This document shows positions 23,276 through 35,089 of a stretch of 64,000 bases of DNA, one piece after another. A program made the position numbers and the translations under genes. Positions within the stretch are counted from its first letter, which is position 1. Each line of letters opens with the position of its first letter. The stretch is taken from positions 1,082,618 to 1,146,617 of the forward strand of contig JALPQD010000232.1 of NCBI GenBank assembly GCA_023101885.1, read 5' to 3'. The notes under the pieces are model-generated. The model was not told where the DNA came from. It searched no databases and worked only from the letters and a program-made list of their open reading frames with translations. The DNA is from Typhlomys cinereus (lineage: Eukaryota > Chordata > Mammalia > Rodentia > Platacanthomyidae).

Positions 23276-24265
23276 AAATATAGTAAATATAGTTCTCCAA
23301 AAGAGAAAACACAATATTACCTAGAAGTTCTAAGCTATTTCATAATGATCTACATTTTGCAAGATCATAGAATGTACACTATGCATACCCAAATGATGGC
23401 TAGAAGATGGTTAGAAATACAACAAGTGAGCAATTTAATACCTGAGGTTGGAAAGAGATAAGGGGAGCTACTTTTTATAAGAACCTCATTAACTTCTTAA
23501 GGAACTTGAGATGAGTTTTAGCATTCTCTCAACAAATGAGGGATGGATGTTTTCAAGGAAGTCTCTGAAAGGAACAGTTATACAAGAAGATCCCGAATAA
23601 AAAAACAGTTCCCTGCAGTTAGCAGGGAAGCAAGAGCATGTGGGGAAAAAAATAAGGGTCTTAAGTCCCAACCTTAGCCACCATTTATTAAAATAATTTT
23701 AAAAATGAAAACCATGTTAACCAATTCATAAAGCATAGCTGCAATCTACATTCATACATGATCATATTTTCCCATATGTACACAATACTTAAATTAGGCT
23801 AGTTCTATCTGTCTTCTCAACGATTTCTCTAAGGTGAAAACATTAACATCTTTTTTCTAGCTTTTTGTAGTCACCCAACTGTTTAGTGAATTTTCTTGCT
23901 TTTCTTTGACATTTATCTTTCCATGGGACTCTTAATACCAGTTGACCACAGAGCCATGAATCACTTTCAGATGATAATAGTTCTCTGGGATTCTCTTGTG
24001 CATATCTTGAGAATACATTCAAATTATTGGTCATGAAAATAGTATACCTTTGATGAAATGCTTTACTGAAATCACTAGTATATTTTACTTAGTATTATAA
24101 TCTAATTCAAACTTCTTCCTTTGTGTTGTTTAATACACAGATTGGTCTATCTTTAGGAAAGTCATTCCCCTTAGCACAGGAAGCTCAGCATATAATATGT
24201 ATATTAAAATGTTATTGAGATTAGTACAGTCAGCAGAGTTTCAGGAGACAATAATCAATTATACA
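23276..24265. other. Unassigned sequence
   Basis: No repeat or gene recognised. Confidence 0.4.
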
Positions 24266-24308
24266 TGTGTGTGTGTGTGTGTGCGCGCGCATGCGCGTGT
24301 GTGTGTAG
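24266..24308. repeat. Alternating (TG)n(CG)n tract
   Basis: TG repeats run into 'gcgcgcgcatgcgcg' and back to TG, a continuous purine-pyrimidine alternation of about 40 bp. Confidence 0.95.
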
Positions 24309-24339
24309 CATTTCTGTGTGAAAATAAACAATTATCTGA

Positions 24340-26073
24340 AATGGACACCAAAGAATTTACATTTCAATAGCTATACACATAAGATACACAGGAATAAATT
24401 TAATCAAAGATATGAAAGAGCTCTTTAGGCGAATTATTAAACCTTGATAATATACATTTAAAAAGGATATGAAAAATGGAAATATATTTCATGTTTGTGA
24501 TCAGAAGTACAAATGATTTCAAAATGTTCATACTATACAAATAAATTTTTTGTACTTAGCATAATGCATATAAAATACCAATGACATTATTTGCAGAGAA
24601 AAAAGAATTGTAATTTCTATGAGACAAAATCCTCTCTTCTCCCACCAAGGAAGTGAATCACTAATAACCAAAACCTGTTATTGTCATAAACCTAGACACA
24701 TAGAGTAGTGAAGAAAAATAGAGAGCCAAACAAATCTGAATGTCTACAGGCATCTCATTTTTAGTAAAAGGTCATAGAAGACCTTGGAGGAAAGACAGTT
24801 TTCAATAGATATTGCTAGGGAAATTATAATGCTACAACCAGCATCACTCAGTTATGCCCACCTCTTCATTCAGTTATGACAATCATATTGAAATGAACTT
24901 ATAATTAATGTCAGACTGAAAACTAAGAAAACCCAGATAAAATTATTTGATAAATTAAAATGTCTAAGAATATTTTTTTCCAATAAGGCCCAAAAGGCAT
25001 AGAAAATAAAACCTAACATAAATAAGTTAGATAAGCTATTGCCAGTGGAGAAAATCAAAAAAGTGAAGAGAAAGCCTGAAAAATAGAAGACAATTTTTGG
25101 AAACTATGTATTTAACAATAAACTGACACCCACAATGTAGACATAGATTGATATATATTTGTTTTAAAAGTAGATGATAGATCTAAATGAACATTTTACA
25201 AAAGATGAAAGATAGATAGACAGATAGATAACATATATAAAAAAGCATGCTTGAGTTCATTAATCATCAGAAGAATGCAAAAAAAATTGCAATGCGATAA
25301 CAAGTTACAGTGGTAAGAGTAACTACTGTGGAAAAGTCTAAAGATAAACATGTGGACAAGTGAGTATATTGATAAAATGGATCACTTGCACAAAGTAAGT
25401 GGGAATAATGTTGATATAGAAAAAGTGGAAGGCAGTATTGACAGCTTCTCAAATATGTAAATACAAAACGTCCATGCATTCCAGCATTTCTTCTACATGG
25501 ATGCACTCAAAAGAAACTGACAATAAATATGGAATAAACAATGAAACTCAAATTACACATTTAACTGAAGAGTCAGTTTCCTGATGTGACATATGCATAC
25601 TATGAACTAATGAATAGTTACAAAAAATTAAAATCCCATTACTTTAGAACTTTGTAGAACTACAGGTAATCACTTTTGTAATGAGCTCAGCACAGATAGA
25701 CAATCATTGCATGCTATATCCTACTCATTTGTAGATTGAAACACTGTTGATTTCATGAAAGATGACAATAAAGATGCATTTATCACAAGCTGGGGTGAAT
25801 AGGGAAAAGGAGGATTGGGAGAGCCTGGTCAGTAGTTACTTTGCTGTATCTCAGAGTAAGAAACTCTGATCTAATATGTTGTAGGCTGATTAGACAATAA
25901 CTGTGTACTGCAAATTTCAAGAGAGAATTTTGAAAATTTTTGCCATGGCCAAATATTTATGGATGTACATATATTAAAATAATTTCACCATGAAACAACT
26001 AATATATATCTCAAAATACCACATATTCTTGAACTGTATGCATAATTTTCACTTTATATTGGATTAAAAATAA
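24340..26073 (+). mobile_element. Ancient L1 (L1M-like) ORF2 C-terminal half and 3' end
   Basis: The segment tracks the L1 ORF2 coding order by eye: 'aggaataaatttaatcaaag', then 'caaaataccaatgacatt' (approximate), 'tagaaaatcaaaaaagtgaa', 'cattaatcatcagaagaatg', and finally an L1MA/MB-like 3' end ('gtactgcaaatttcaagaga...', 'caaaataccacatattcttg'). Many indels and stops are present. A large stretch in the middle is strongly diverged. This predates the rodent-specific copies in the window. Confidence 0.7.
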
Positions 26074-26479
26074 CAGTTCATAATTTTAAATATGCAAATC
26101 TCTTAAACTAACACAATGCTGCATTCTTCACAGAAATATGAATTTCAAATAACTGTAGTCCATCCTCTAAATAAAAAGGTACTATGTAAGAATTAGAAAC
26201 AATTTGTCAAAATTATGTAAAATATACATCTATGCACATACATACATCTATATTTTTCTTAGCATAATAGACAAAGCCTCCAGAATAAGCTAGGAAGTCA
26301 CACATTGTACAATAACCAAGAAATTATACCTTGATTAAAAGCTGAAAATTTACTGAAGTAATCAATGAGTTGAAGCAGGAAAAGAATCAGAGTATTATTT
26401 GATGAGAATGTTTCAGTAATTAAAAAAATGTCAACAATACATTTAAAAATCTGATGAATCGAAATAAAGATAACCTGAT

Positions 26480-26826
26480 AAAGATAGTAGAATCACATGT
26501 TCAGAGAACGAATAACAGACAGATTAATATTTAGGGCATTGAATGGAACTTATTTCATGTTGGCAACAAAGGGTATGGAAAAAAGTGAAAGACAGAGAAA
26601 ACATATAATCTTGGAGACCTCTTTAGCAATACCATATTCTGCTATATATGTACATTAAAAGTCCCAGAAGGAAAGGATTAAAGAAATATGAGAATATGCT
26701 CAAAAAATGGTGAATGAAACTTTTCTCCTGTGTTGAAAGTTACAAAAGCATACTTAGAAAACTGAAACAATGGAAATAGCTCAAAGAAAATGTTACAATT
26801 ATATTTTTGATAAGAAATATAAAATT
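26480..26826 (+). mobile_element. Ancient L1/HAL1-type ORF1 remnant, left half
   Basis: The motif 'aaaagtcccagaaggaaagg' and the following A-rich sequence match the coding order of ancient L1/HAL1 ORF1. The apparent continuation resumes at 32671 after the younger L1. All frames are broken and the family assignment is approximate. Confidence 0.45.
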
Positions 26827-27027
26827 CCTTTTCCCCACCCGCCCAGGATGCACACATTCCAGCAGGGACAGCAACCTAGGTAAGTTCCTCTCACCCATCC
26901 CCAATCCCAGGCAGCCCTCTGGCCCCAGCTCCTCCCACCAGCCAGCAGAAGCAGGAGCTGCTCCAGGCTAAATAATTCAGTTCAGTGAAAAATGCACAGA
27001 AATTGAAAAAAGGTCTTAAGAATTAAA
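26827..27027 (+). promoter_or_regulatory. L1 5'UTR remnant
   Basis: A GC-richer leader ('ccccacccgcccagg', 'cagcagaagcaggagctgct') directly precedes ORF1. At about 200 bp it is short for a rodent L1 5'UTR, so upstream promoter (monomer) units are probably missing. I infer this from length only. Confidence 0.6.
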
Positions 27028-28095
27028 ATGACAATGCCCAAGTCAAAGTGCAAATCCATGAGAAACAAAACCCAAGAAAATAAATCTTCCACTGAAGGAA
27101 TTAATCCCATAATGATAAACTCCAACCAGAACAAACCCATGGAAAATAGTCAAGAAAACCTGACCCAGGATAAAAACTTTCAAAACATGATCATTACCAT
27201 GATCAATATTATGAAATGGGAAATCCGGGAGGAATTTAATAACCGCTTCACTCACTTTGAAGAGGAACACAACAGACACTTGGAGGAGTTGAGAAAAACA
27301 GTTCAAGAAACAAAAACAGGCATAGAACTGTTAAAACAGACTCAAGCAGAGTTCAAAACTGAACTAAAACACAAGCTATCTTCAACCCAGAACTCAACAG
27401 AGAGTCTTATCAGCAGAACTAATGAAGCAGAAAATAGAATTTCAGACCTTGAACACAAAGTGGGAGTATTAACCAGCTCAATGGAAGAGGTTATTAAAGC
27501 CAAAAAGATTCTTGAGAGACCTATTCAAGAGTTATGGGACACCCTAAAGAAGCCTAACATGGATATTCATGGAATACCAGAGCAAGAAGCCCAAAATACC
27601 ACCCCTGAGGAAATTTTTCAAACGATCATCAAGGAAAACTTTCCTCATCTAAAAAAAGAGAGGCCCATCCATATAAAAGAGGCATTCCATACCCCAAACA
27701 GATATGACCAAAATAGAAACTCGCCACAGCAAATAATAGTTAAAACACTCCACATTCTAGATAAAGAAATGGTGCTAAGAGCTACAAGGGAAAAAAAAGT
27801 CACTTTTAAAGGTAAACCTATTAAAATAACAAATAACTTCTCAACAGAAACAGTAAAAGCAAGAAGAGCTTGGACAGATGTACTTCAAGTATTGAATGAG
27901 CAAAAATGTCAATCCAGGCTGATATACCCTGCAAAACTATCCATCGTGATCGAGAGAGAAAGAAAAATCTTCCAGCACAAAGACAACTTGAAGGAATACA
28001 TGTCCACCAAACCAGGCCTTCAAAAAATGCTAGAACTGATGCTCAAGCTTGAAGAAAAAAACAAGCATAGCCAGGAGAACAGAAGGGAAGTATAA
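27028..28095 (+). CDS. L1 ORF1 protein (RNA-binding chaperone), open 355 codons
   Basis: L1 ORF1p binds L1 RNA as a trimer and acts as a nucleic-acid chaperone in the ribonucleoprotein. Here ATG opens a full-length frame ending in TAA at 28093-28095. Residues about 50-165 form a long heptad-rich coiled coil containing the usual 'RTNEAENRISDLE'-type segment. An RRM-like region follows, beginning near residue 178 with 'MDIHGIPEQE' where most ORF1p have an 'I-x-GIPE' motif. The C-terminal domain contains the conserved 'RRAWTDVLQ' stretch and the 'YPAKLSI' stretch. Length is normal for rodent ORF1p. There is no internal stop or frameshift, in contrast with ORF2 of the same copy. Whether any protein is made is unknown. 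Confidence 0.85.
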   Translation: MTMPKSKCKSMRNKTQENKSSTEGINPIMINSNQNKPMENSQENLTQDKNFQNMIITMINIMKWEIREEFNNRFTHFEEEHNRHLEELRKTVQETKTGIELLKQTQAEFKTELKHKLSSTQNSTESLISRTNEAENRISDLEHKVGVLTSSMEEVIKAKKILERPIQELWDTLKKPNMDIHGIPEQEAQNTTPEEIFQTIIKENFPHLKKERPIHIKEAFHTPNRYDQNRNSPQQIIVKTLHILDKEMVLRATREKKVTFKGKPIKITNNFSTETVKARRAWTDVLQVLNEQKCQSRLIYPAKLSIVIERERKIFQHKDNLKEYMSTKPGLQKMLELMLKLEEKNKHSQENRREV

Positions 28096-28152
28096 CACCA
28101 CCAAAACCTAAAAGCGAAACAATACACTTACAAAAGCCACTAAACATAATAA

Positions 28153-31100
28153 TTGTCCAGAATTAAATATAGTTTCTCCATTATAACATTAAATGTTAAT
28201 GGAATTAACTCACCCATCAAGGGACACAGATTACAAACTTGGATTAAAAATCACAACCCATCAATCTGCTGCCTGAAGGAAACCCATCTCACCACAAAAA
28301 ATCAGCACATACTAAAAAAAAAATTCTGCAAGCTAATAGAACCAGAAAACAGGCAGGGGTAACCATTATGCTAATGGACAAAGTGGACTTCAAACCAAAA
28401 ACATCATTAGAGACAAAGATGGATACTAAATTTTAGTCACAGGTACAATTCACCAAGAAGACTTCACAACACTTAACATATATGCACCCAATACGGGCCC
28501 CTCCACATTCATTATGCAAACCTTACAACATCGAAAGTGAGAAATCAATCCCAAAACGATAATTTATGGGGATTTCAACACCGCCCTCTCAACATGGGAT
28601 AGATCAACAAGTAAAAACTTAACAGAGACGCTTTGGAACTTAATCAACCCATTAATGAAATTGACCTTACAGATCTCTATCGAACTTTACATCCACACAC
28701 CAGAGAACATTTTTCTCAGCAGCACATGGAACTTTCTCCAAAATAGATCATATATTAAGCCACAAAATGAATCTCCACATATACAGGAAAGTTGAAATTC
28801 TAGCCTGTACCCTATGAGACCACCACAGCCTAAAGCTTGACATCCACAACACAACAAGCAACAGAAAATACACTAACTCCTGGAAACTTAACATTATGAT
28901 GCTGAATGAGAACTGGATTCAGGAAGAAATTAAAAAGGAAATTCAAGATTTCCAGAAAGTGAACGATAATGAAAATACAACTTACCAAAATCTCTGGGAC
29001 ACAATGAAAGCTGTCCTAAGAGGTAAGTTAATAGCTCTTAATGCCTACATCAAAAAAATGGAAATATCAGAAATAAATAACTTAACAATACAGCTTAAAG
29101 CTTTAGAGACACTAGAGCAATCTGATCCCAAAAGCAGTGGAAGAGAGGAGATTAGCAAAATAAGGGGGAAAATATCTGAAATCGAGATTAGGAAAACAAT
29201 ACAGAAAATCAACCAGTCAAAAAGCTGGTTTTTTGAAAAAATCAATAAGATTGATACACCCTTAGCCAAATTAACCAAAAGCAAGAGAAAGAAAGCCCAA
29301 ATTAACAAAATTAGAAATGATACCCAAGAAATCCAGAGAATTATAACGTTATATTTCAAAAACTTATACTCTGTGAAATTTGATAACACAAAAGAGATGG
29401 ATGAATTCCTAAGTAAACACAGCTTACCTAAATTGAATCAGAAAGTTGTGAATTATTTAAATGGTCCTATAACATAAGAGAAAATTGAGGAAGTAATCTC
29501 AAATCTTCCCACCAAAAAATGTCCTGGATCAGATGGATTCAGCACAGAGTTCTACCAGACTTTTAAGGAGCTAATAACACCAATACTCCTTAAATTGTTC
29601 CATCAAATAGCAAAGGAAAGAACACTACCAAATTCCTTCTATGAAGCTAATATATCTTAATCCCAAAACCTAACAAACAAACACTTAAAAGAGAAAACTA
29701 TAAGCCAAACTCTTTGATGAACACAGATGCAAAGATTCTCAACAAAGTCTTAGCAAATGGGATTCAAATACGTATCAAAAAGATCACCCACGGGGACCAA
29801 GTAGGCTTTATCCCAGGGACACAAGATTGGTTCAACATACGCAAATCAATAAATGTAATTCACCATATAAACCAGTCCAAAGTTCAAGACCACATGATAC
29901 TCTTGATAGATGCAGAAAAAGCTTTTGACAAGATCCAACAGCCTTTTATGATCGAAACCCTAGAGAAGGTTGGAATGGAAGGAACCTTTATCAATATAAT
30001 AAAAGCTGTATACAACAAGCCAACAGGAAGGATTATACTCAATGGGGAAAAACTTGAAGCATTCCCACTTCGATCAAGAACAAGGCTGTCCACTCTCACC
30101 ACTTCTATTCAATATTGGACTTGAAGTCTTAGCTGAAGCTATCGGCAAAGAAGAAGTCAGGTTATCTCTATTTGCAGATGACATGATCTTATACCTGAGT
30201 GATGCCAAAAACTCCACCAGGAATCTCCTAGAACTAATACAGAAGTTCAGCAGGGTGGCAGGATACAAAATAAATGTACAAAAATCAGTGGCTTTCCTGT
30301 ATGCCCAGAATGAAAGACATGAAAATGCCTTGAAAGAAACAATCCCATTTACTATAGCCCCTAAAAAAATGAAATACCTTGGTATAAACCTAACCAAGAA
30401 AGTAAGAGACATTCACAACGAAAATTTTAAAACCGTAAGGAAAGAAATTGAAGAAGACACCAGAAGGTGGAAAGACTTCCCATGTTCCTGGATTGGCAGA
30501 ATCAGTATCGTAAAAATGACCATCCTACCAAAGGCAATATACAGATTCAATGCTATCCCAATTAAAATCCCAAAGCAATTCTTTAAAGAAGTTGACCAAA
30601 CAATCTCAAAATTCATATGGAGGCACAAAAGACCTAAGATAGCAAAAACAATCCTGAGTACAAAAACACTGCTGACGGTGTCACCATACTAGATCTTAAT
30701 CTATACTACAAATCCATAGTTATAAAAGCAGCCTGATACTGGCTCCAAAATAGACACACAGATCAATGGATAAGGGTTGCAGACCCAGATATAAGCCCAC
30801 ACAACTACAGCCATTTGATCTTCACAAAAAATCAAATGGAAAAAGAACAGCATCTTCAACAAATGGTGCTGGCAAAACTGGATCTCCACATGCAGAAGAT
30901 TAAAGTTGGACCTGTATTTGTCACCATGTACAAGAATTAATTCCAAATGGATCAAGGACCTTGATATAAGGCCAGAGACTATAAAAACCATAGTTGAAAA
31001 GATAGGGAACTCTCTTGAGCTGATTGGGCTAGGCCAACAGTTCCTAAACAGACATCCAATAGCACAGTCACTACAACCAACTCTCAACAAATGAGATCTT

Positions 31101-31886
31101 GTGAAATTAAAGTGCTTCTGGTCAGATAAAGAGATTGTAACTCAAGCACAAAGGCAACCCACAGAATGGGAGAAAATCTTCCCAAACCACATATTTGATA
31201 GAGCTCTACTCTCCAGAGTGCACAAAGAACTTAGAAAACTAGACATCAAGGAAATTAATGGGTCAATTAGAAAATGGGCCTTGGAACTTAAAAGACACTT
31301 TACCAGGGATGAAATTAAAATGTCTAACAAATATCTTAAAAAATGCTCCACATCCTTAGCCATCAGGGAAATGCAAATCAAAACTTCCCTGAGATATCAT
31401 CTCACCCTGGTCAGGATGGTAAAAATCCAAAACACAATCAACACCAAATTCTGGAGAGGATGTGGAGAGAAGGGAACTCTCCTATATTGCTGGTGGGAAT
31501 GCAATCTCATACAGCCACTCTGGCGAGCCGTCTGGCGGGTCTTAAAGAAATAAAAGATTGAAATGCCATATGACCCTGTGATTCCAGTTTTGGGTATAAC
31601 CCCCCATACAGCAAAAATTCACCTCAATAGCACAAGCACGGCTATGTTCATAGCAGCAATGTTTATAATAGCAAAGTCATGGAATCAACCCAAATGTCCA
31701 ACAATTGACGAGTGGACAAGGAAACTGTGGTACATCTATACAATGGAGTACTACTCAGCCATCAGAAATGATGAATTAATGCCATTTGCCAGGAAATGTT
31801 TGGAATTAGAAACAATTATATTGAGTGAAGTATCCCAGACATGGAAAATTAAGCACTGTATGTACTCCCTAATAGGTGGATCCTAG
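28153..31886 (+). pseudogene. L1 ORF2 (endonuclease/reverse transcriptase), heavily broken
   Basis: ORF2p nicks DNA and reverse-transcribes L1 RNA at the nick. The first codon reads TTG where ATG is usual. The endonuclease start is recognisable ('LNVNGINS', 'KETHL'), but a stop at 28360-28362 and frameshifts follow. The reverse transcriptase region shows motif A '[12 protein letters not shown]' (about 29900-29935) and the catalytic 'LFADDMIL' (about 30168-30192), with further stops at 29475, 29658, 30737-30739, 31092 and 31551 and frame changes near 29658, 30085 and 30675. The C-terminal cysteine-rich segment ('YCWWEC') and the terminal 'CMYSLIGGS' end are visible. No functional enzyme can be encoded. 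Confidence 0.93.
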
Positions 31887-32660
31887 TACCAAACCCACTT
31901 AGAGACATTCAAAGACAAATCTCTGTAATACCTACAGTAATTGCAAACATTTTAAACAGAAGGGATGGGGTGGAGGGCCCCACCAGGAACAAGGAGAGAG
32001 GGGACCATGTTACAGGAGATAAAATAGGCTACAATACCCATCAGGATGGAGCCAAGGGCATTGCAGAAGTAGCTAAACTAAAAAAAAAAATCAACAAACC
32101 ATAATTCAGAACATCAGAGACTCTATATCAACCATCAGGAACTAAGGCAGCCTAATCTCTCCCCACCCTGAAGCTCAGGGAAATTTGCGGAAGAGGTGGT
32201 GGTAAGATTGTAAGAGCACGAGGATGGCAGGGGTAATGATATGCAAGATACTCCACACAAGTTAAGGCCGAAGCAATCATAAAAGAACTTTGCATGACCT
32301 GCGCTATGTCCAACACATTATTGACTCCACAAAGTCTATCATGGACTAAAGCCACTAGGATCCTTGGAGGCTAGGGACTGACAGTCACAGTAGTGTTCCT
32401 AAGCTTAAGGGGAACACAGGAAAGGGTTCTGGGAAATATCCCTGGGTCCTTGCACCTCATCGGAGAGGAGGACCCAGAGGAGAGTTTTGCATGCACATTA
32501 AAGAATGCTGGGAGGATTGGGGGGGAGCCACATGGGGGGAGGCACTAGGGGATGGGGAGGGGGAGGAGAGGGGAGAACAAGAGGGTAGGGGGGACGTGAA
32601 GGGAAGGAGGTAACCGGTGTACCTGTTAAGTCTGTATGAGCGGAAATAATAATAAAAAAG
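31887..32660 (+). other. L1 3'UTR with G-rich homopurine tract
   Basis: It runs from the ORF2 stop to the tail. The segment 32500-32610 is almost entirely purine with repeated G-runs, followed by 'gtgtacctgttaagtctgta'. This block and the sequence just 5' of it are what recur in the truncated copies elsewhere in the window. Confidence 0.9.
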
Positions 32661-32670
32661 ATATAAAATT

Positions 32671-32990
32671 AAATATCTTCAAAAGCAAACACTAAGTAGA
32701 ATACAGGAAAAATCAAGTCTAATGACAATGAATTTCTTGTCTAAATCCAAAGGATTGACATGTGTTTTCCAAGTGCTGAAAGAAAAGACAAACTATCTCT
32801 CATAAATTATAGAAATACTGGCATTATGAGATGAAGTAAATAGAATTTACAAGTACTGTTTCTGAACAATAGAATTCTCCCAACACCAAGGTAATGACAA
32901 AGATGGAATTTTGGACAATTAGATAAGAAAGATCCATTGGCAAAGGGTTTGTTAGAGTCAACTAAGATTAAATGAGTGTAACAATGTTAT
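32671..32990 (+). mobile_element. Ancient L1/HAL1-type ORF1 remnant, right half
   Basis: Sequence directly after the younger L1's TSD continues an ancient ORF1-like segment ('caagtgctgaaagaaaagac', 'caatagaattctcccaacac' in the usual order). With 26480-26826 it forms the pre-insertion locus. Strong divergence makes this tentative. Confidence 0.4.
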
Positions 32991-35089
32991 GTAAAGATCA
33001 TTATTTAGGAAAAACTGTTTATATAACATTAACAAAATGACACCACTTTCAGTCATTGAGAATAGATTCTTACTCAATGAGTTAGGCATGAGCAGAGGAA
33101 AGTGAATATGTCTATGTTGATGATGGCAGTCTGCATTTGACTACATCAGTATCCCCTTTTCTTGCTATGCCATTGTACTCTGTTTTTGCAAGATATTTCC
33201 ATTAAAGAGAACTAGGGAAAGACAACCGTGTAAGCTCTGTACCACTTCTTAAAACCATGTGGCTGTGGCCTAATAATTTATGTAATTCCTTTTACAATTT
33301 ATCACCTCATGCACAGTTTTTTATTGATTTTAATTTCCTCTTTATACTTTAAGAAATAAAAGTACTAACAGGACATCTTCAAGCATCTTTTATTTGTGGA
33401 ACAAGGATTATTTTGACACTGTGCATGAAACTGCAAAAGCTATTGATTTTTCACAAACTGAGTTAAGATTTCATCCCAAATCCCCATGGAAAAAAAAGCC
33501 CGAGGAACTGAGTAAAATTTCCATAAGTCTAAACATTTGTGCAATTGAGGTGATTCTGTGAATTAAACATGAGGTGTGGCTTTCATCACCTTACATGGAA
33601 GAATGCTATTTTCAAAGAGATGGGGTTATAGAGATGAAACTATAGATATCAGGAACAAAGACATAGGAAAAAAGTGTTGATGTGCTTGCTGAGTCTTATA
33701 TTGTGCAATGCTGTAGCTAAAAGGATTTCATGACAAAAAAATTAAACGCAACAAAATGTGTATTATTTTAGCTATATAAGTGTTATGAATACACTTTACA
33801 ATAAAATATATGTAATTTGATCATTTTCTTTGCTCCATAATTTGTCATATTTATTGAATATTTGAAAAATAGCCATCAACAAATTAATTTCAAACTCTGA
33901 AGAATAAATATCTTTGAATTTCCATGTTATGGAAACATCAATTTTGTGTCTAGTCTTATTCTTCAGTCAAAGGAAACTGAGAACAATTGTTCTTTCAAAA
34001 TGCCTTTCCTTCTAAATTTTATGCAAAATGAAATTAATGAGGACCAGCACAATAACTTTCACCTTATTTTAGTACTTTCAATACCTTAGAATTTGAATAA
34101 ATCTCAAAGTATCTCTACTTTCATGTATTTCAGTATTGTTGATACCATATGTTAAGCAAATGTGTCTTTTATATCTGTACTTGTCAAAGAAACCAAATTG
34201 AATCGAGTATGGGTTTGATCTCTAGCAAAGAGAAAATTGGTACACCAGACATATAAAAGACATTCTGTGTGAAAATCTGAGTACAGAAATAAATTATTCC
34301 TAATGTTAGAATGAAAAATTGATGGGATGTGATTAAGAGTACCTTTTTAAAAAAAGAACATTCAATATCACTGGGACTAGAAAAATTTATCCACACTTTG
34401 CCATTTTCCATGAACAATTATTGAATTTTAGAGGAATATTGGCAAGACCTTGCACAAAATTCAATCTATTAGATTTTGCAATAGTGAAAAGAAAAGGGCA
34501 AAATGAGATGCCGGGAAAAAATAGAAATATCTTTGTAGAGATTCTTATGTGTTAAGCTAATAACTTCAGATATGCAATTACAGTATATTTAATATATTAT
34601 GCATCTATCTATAATTGCATGATAGTGAGTAAATAAGGATAATGTAATAATAACTAAATTAAAAAATCCTCAAACTGGCAAAGAACAGAATAGGAAATGT
34701 AGTTTCCACAAAGTAAGATTTCATTGTAATTATACATTAGATCTTGATAGTTTAGGAAGACTCTGTCTATTTCTTTTGGAATCTTTTTAGGAGACAGTAT
34801 GTTGCACAGAATCTTCAGCTTTATTGTGGAACCTTTTGGCTATATGGAGTAATTTTACCTTTTAAAGAATTTAAAATTGTGTTATGCTTCTATGATCTAA
34901 GTATGCAATCTCTAGAAACATGCATGTCAATAAGAAAATTTTGAACTTCACTTTAAAATTTTAATGGCATTATTTAAAAGATGTTTTTGCATAAACATTA
35001 AAATGTACTTTTTACTTTCCTATTTAGAAATTATAATGCAATAATAAATAATACTAAATTGACAGCTCTTCCCCCATGACTACCTACCT
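32991..35089. other. Unassigned single-copy-looking sequence
   Basis: No repeat family recognised over about 2.1 kb. A+T-rich. The open frame at 34184-34417 (-) has no recognisable features. Confidence 0.4.

Larger units (their letters stand above)
26817..32670 (+). mobile_element. Near-complete L1 retrotransposon with 10-bp TSD
   Basis: The element spans 26827-32660. It has about 200 bp of GC-richer 5'UTR, ORF1 (27028-28095), a 57-bp spacer, a broken ORF2 (28153-31886) and a long 3'UTR. The 3'UTR contains a G-rich homopurine tract and ends in a non-homopolymer 'aataataataaaa' tail. The 10-bp duplication 'atataaaatt' lies at 26817-26826 and 32661-32670. It is the source-type sequence for most of the truncated L1 tails in this window. 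Multiple ORF2 lesions mean it cannot move autonomously. Confidence 0.93.

Noticed and set aside
29045..29389. Hydrophobic, membrane-like open frame on the minus strand
   Set aside because: It is the antisense of L1 ORF2 lysine/asparagine-rich coding sequence; several other minus-strand frames in 27-31.5 kb are the same kind of shadow.
26827..32660. Possibility that the near-complete L1 is an active element
   Set aside because: ORF2 carries multiple stops and frameshifts and the 5'UTR is short, so autonomous activity is excluded by sequence.
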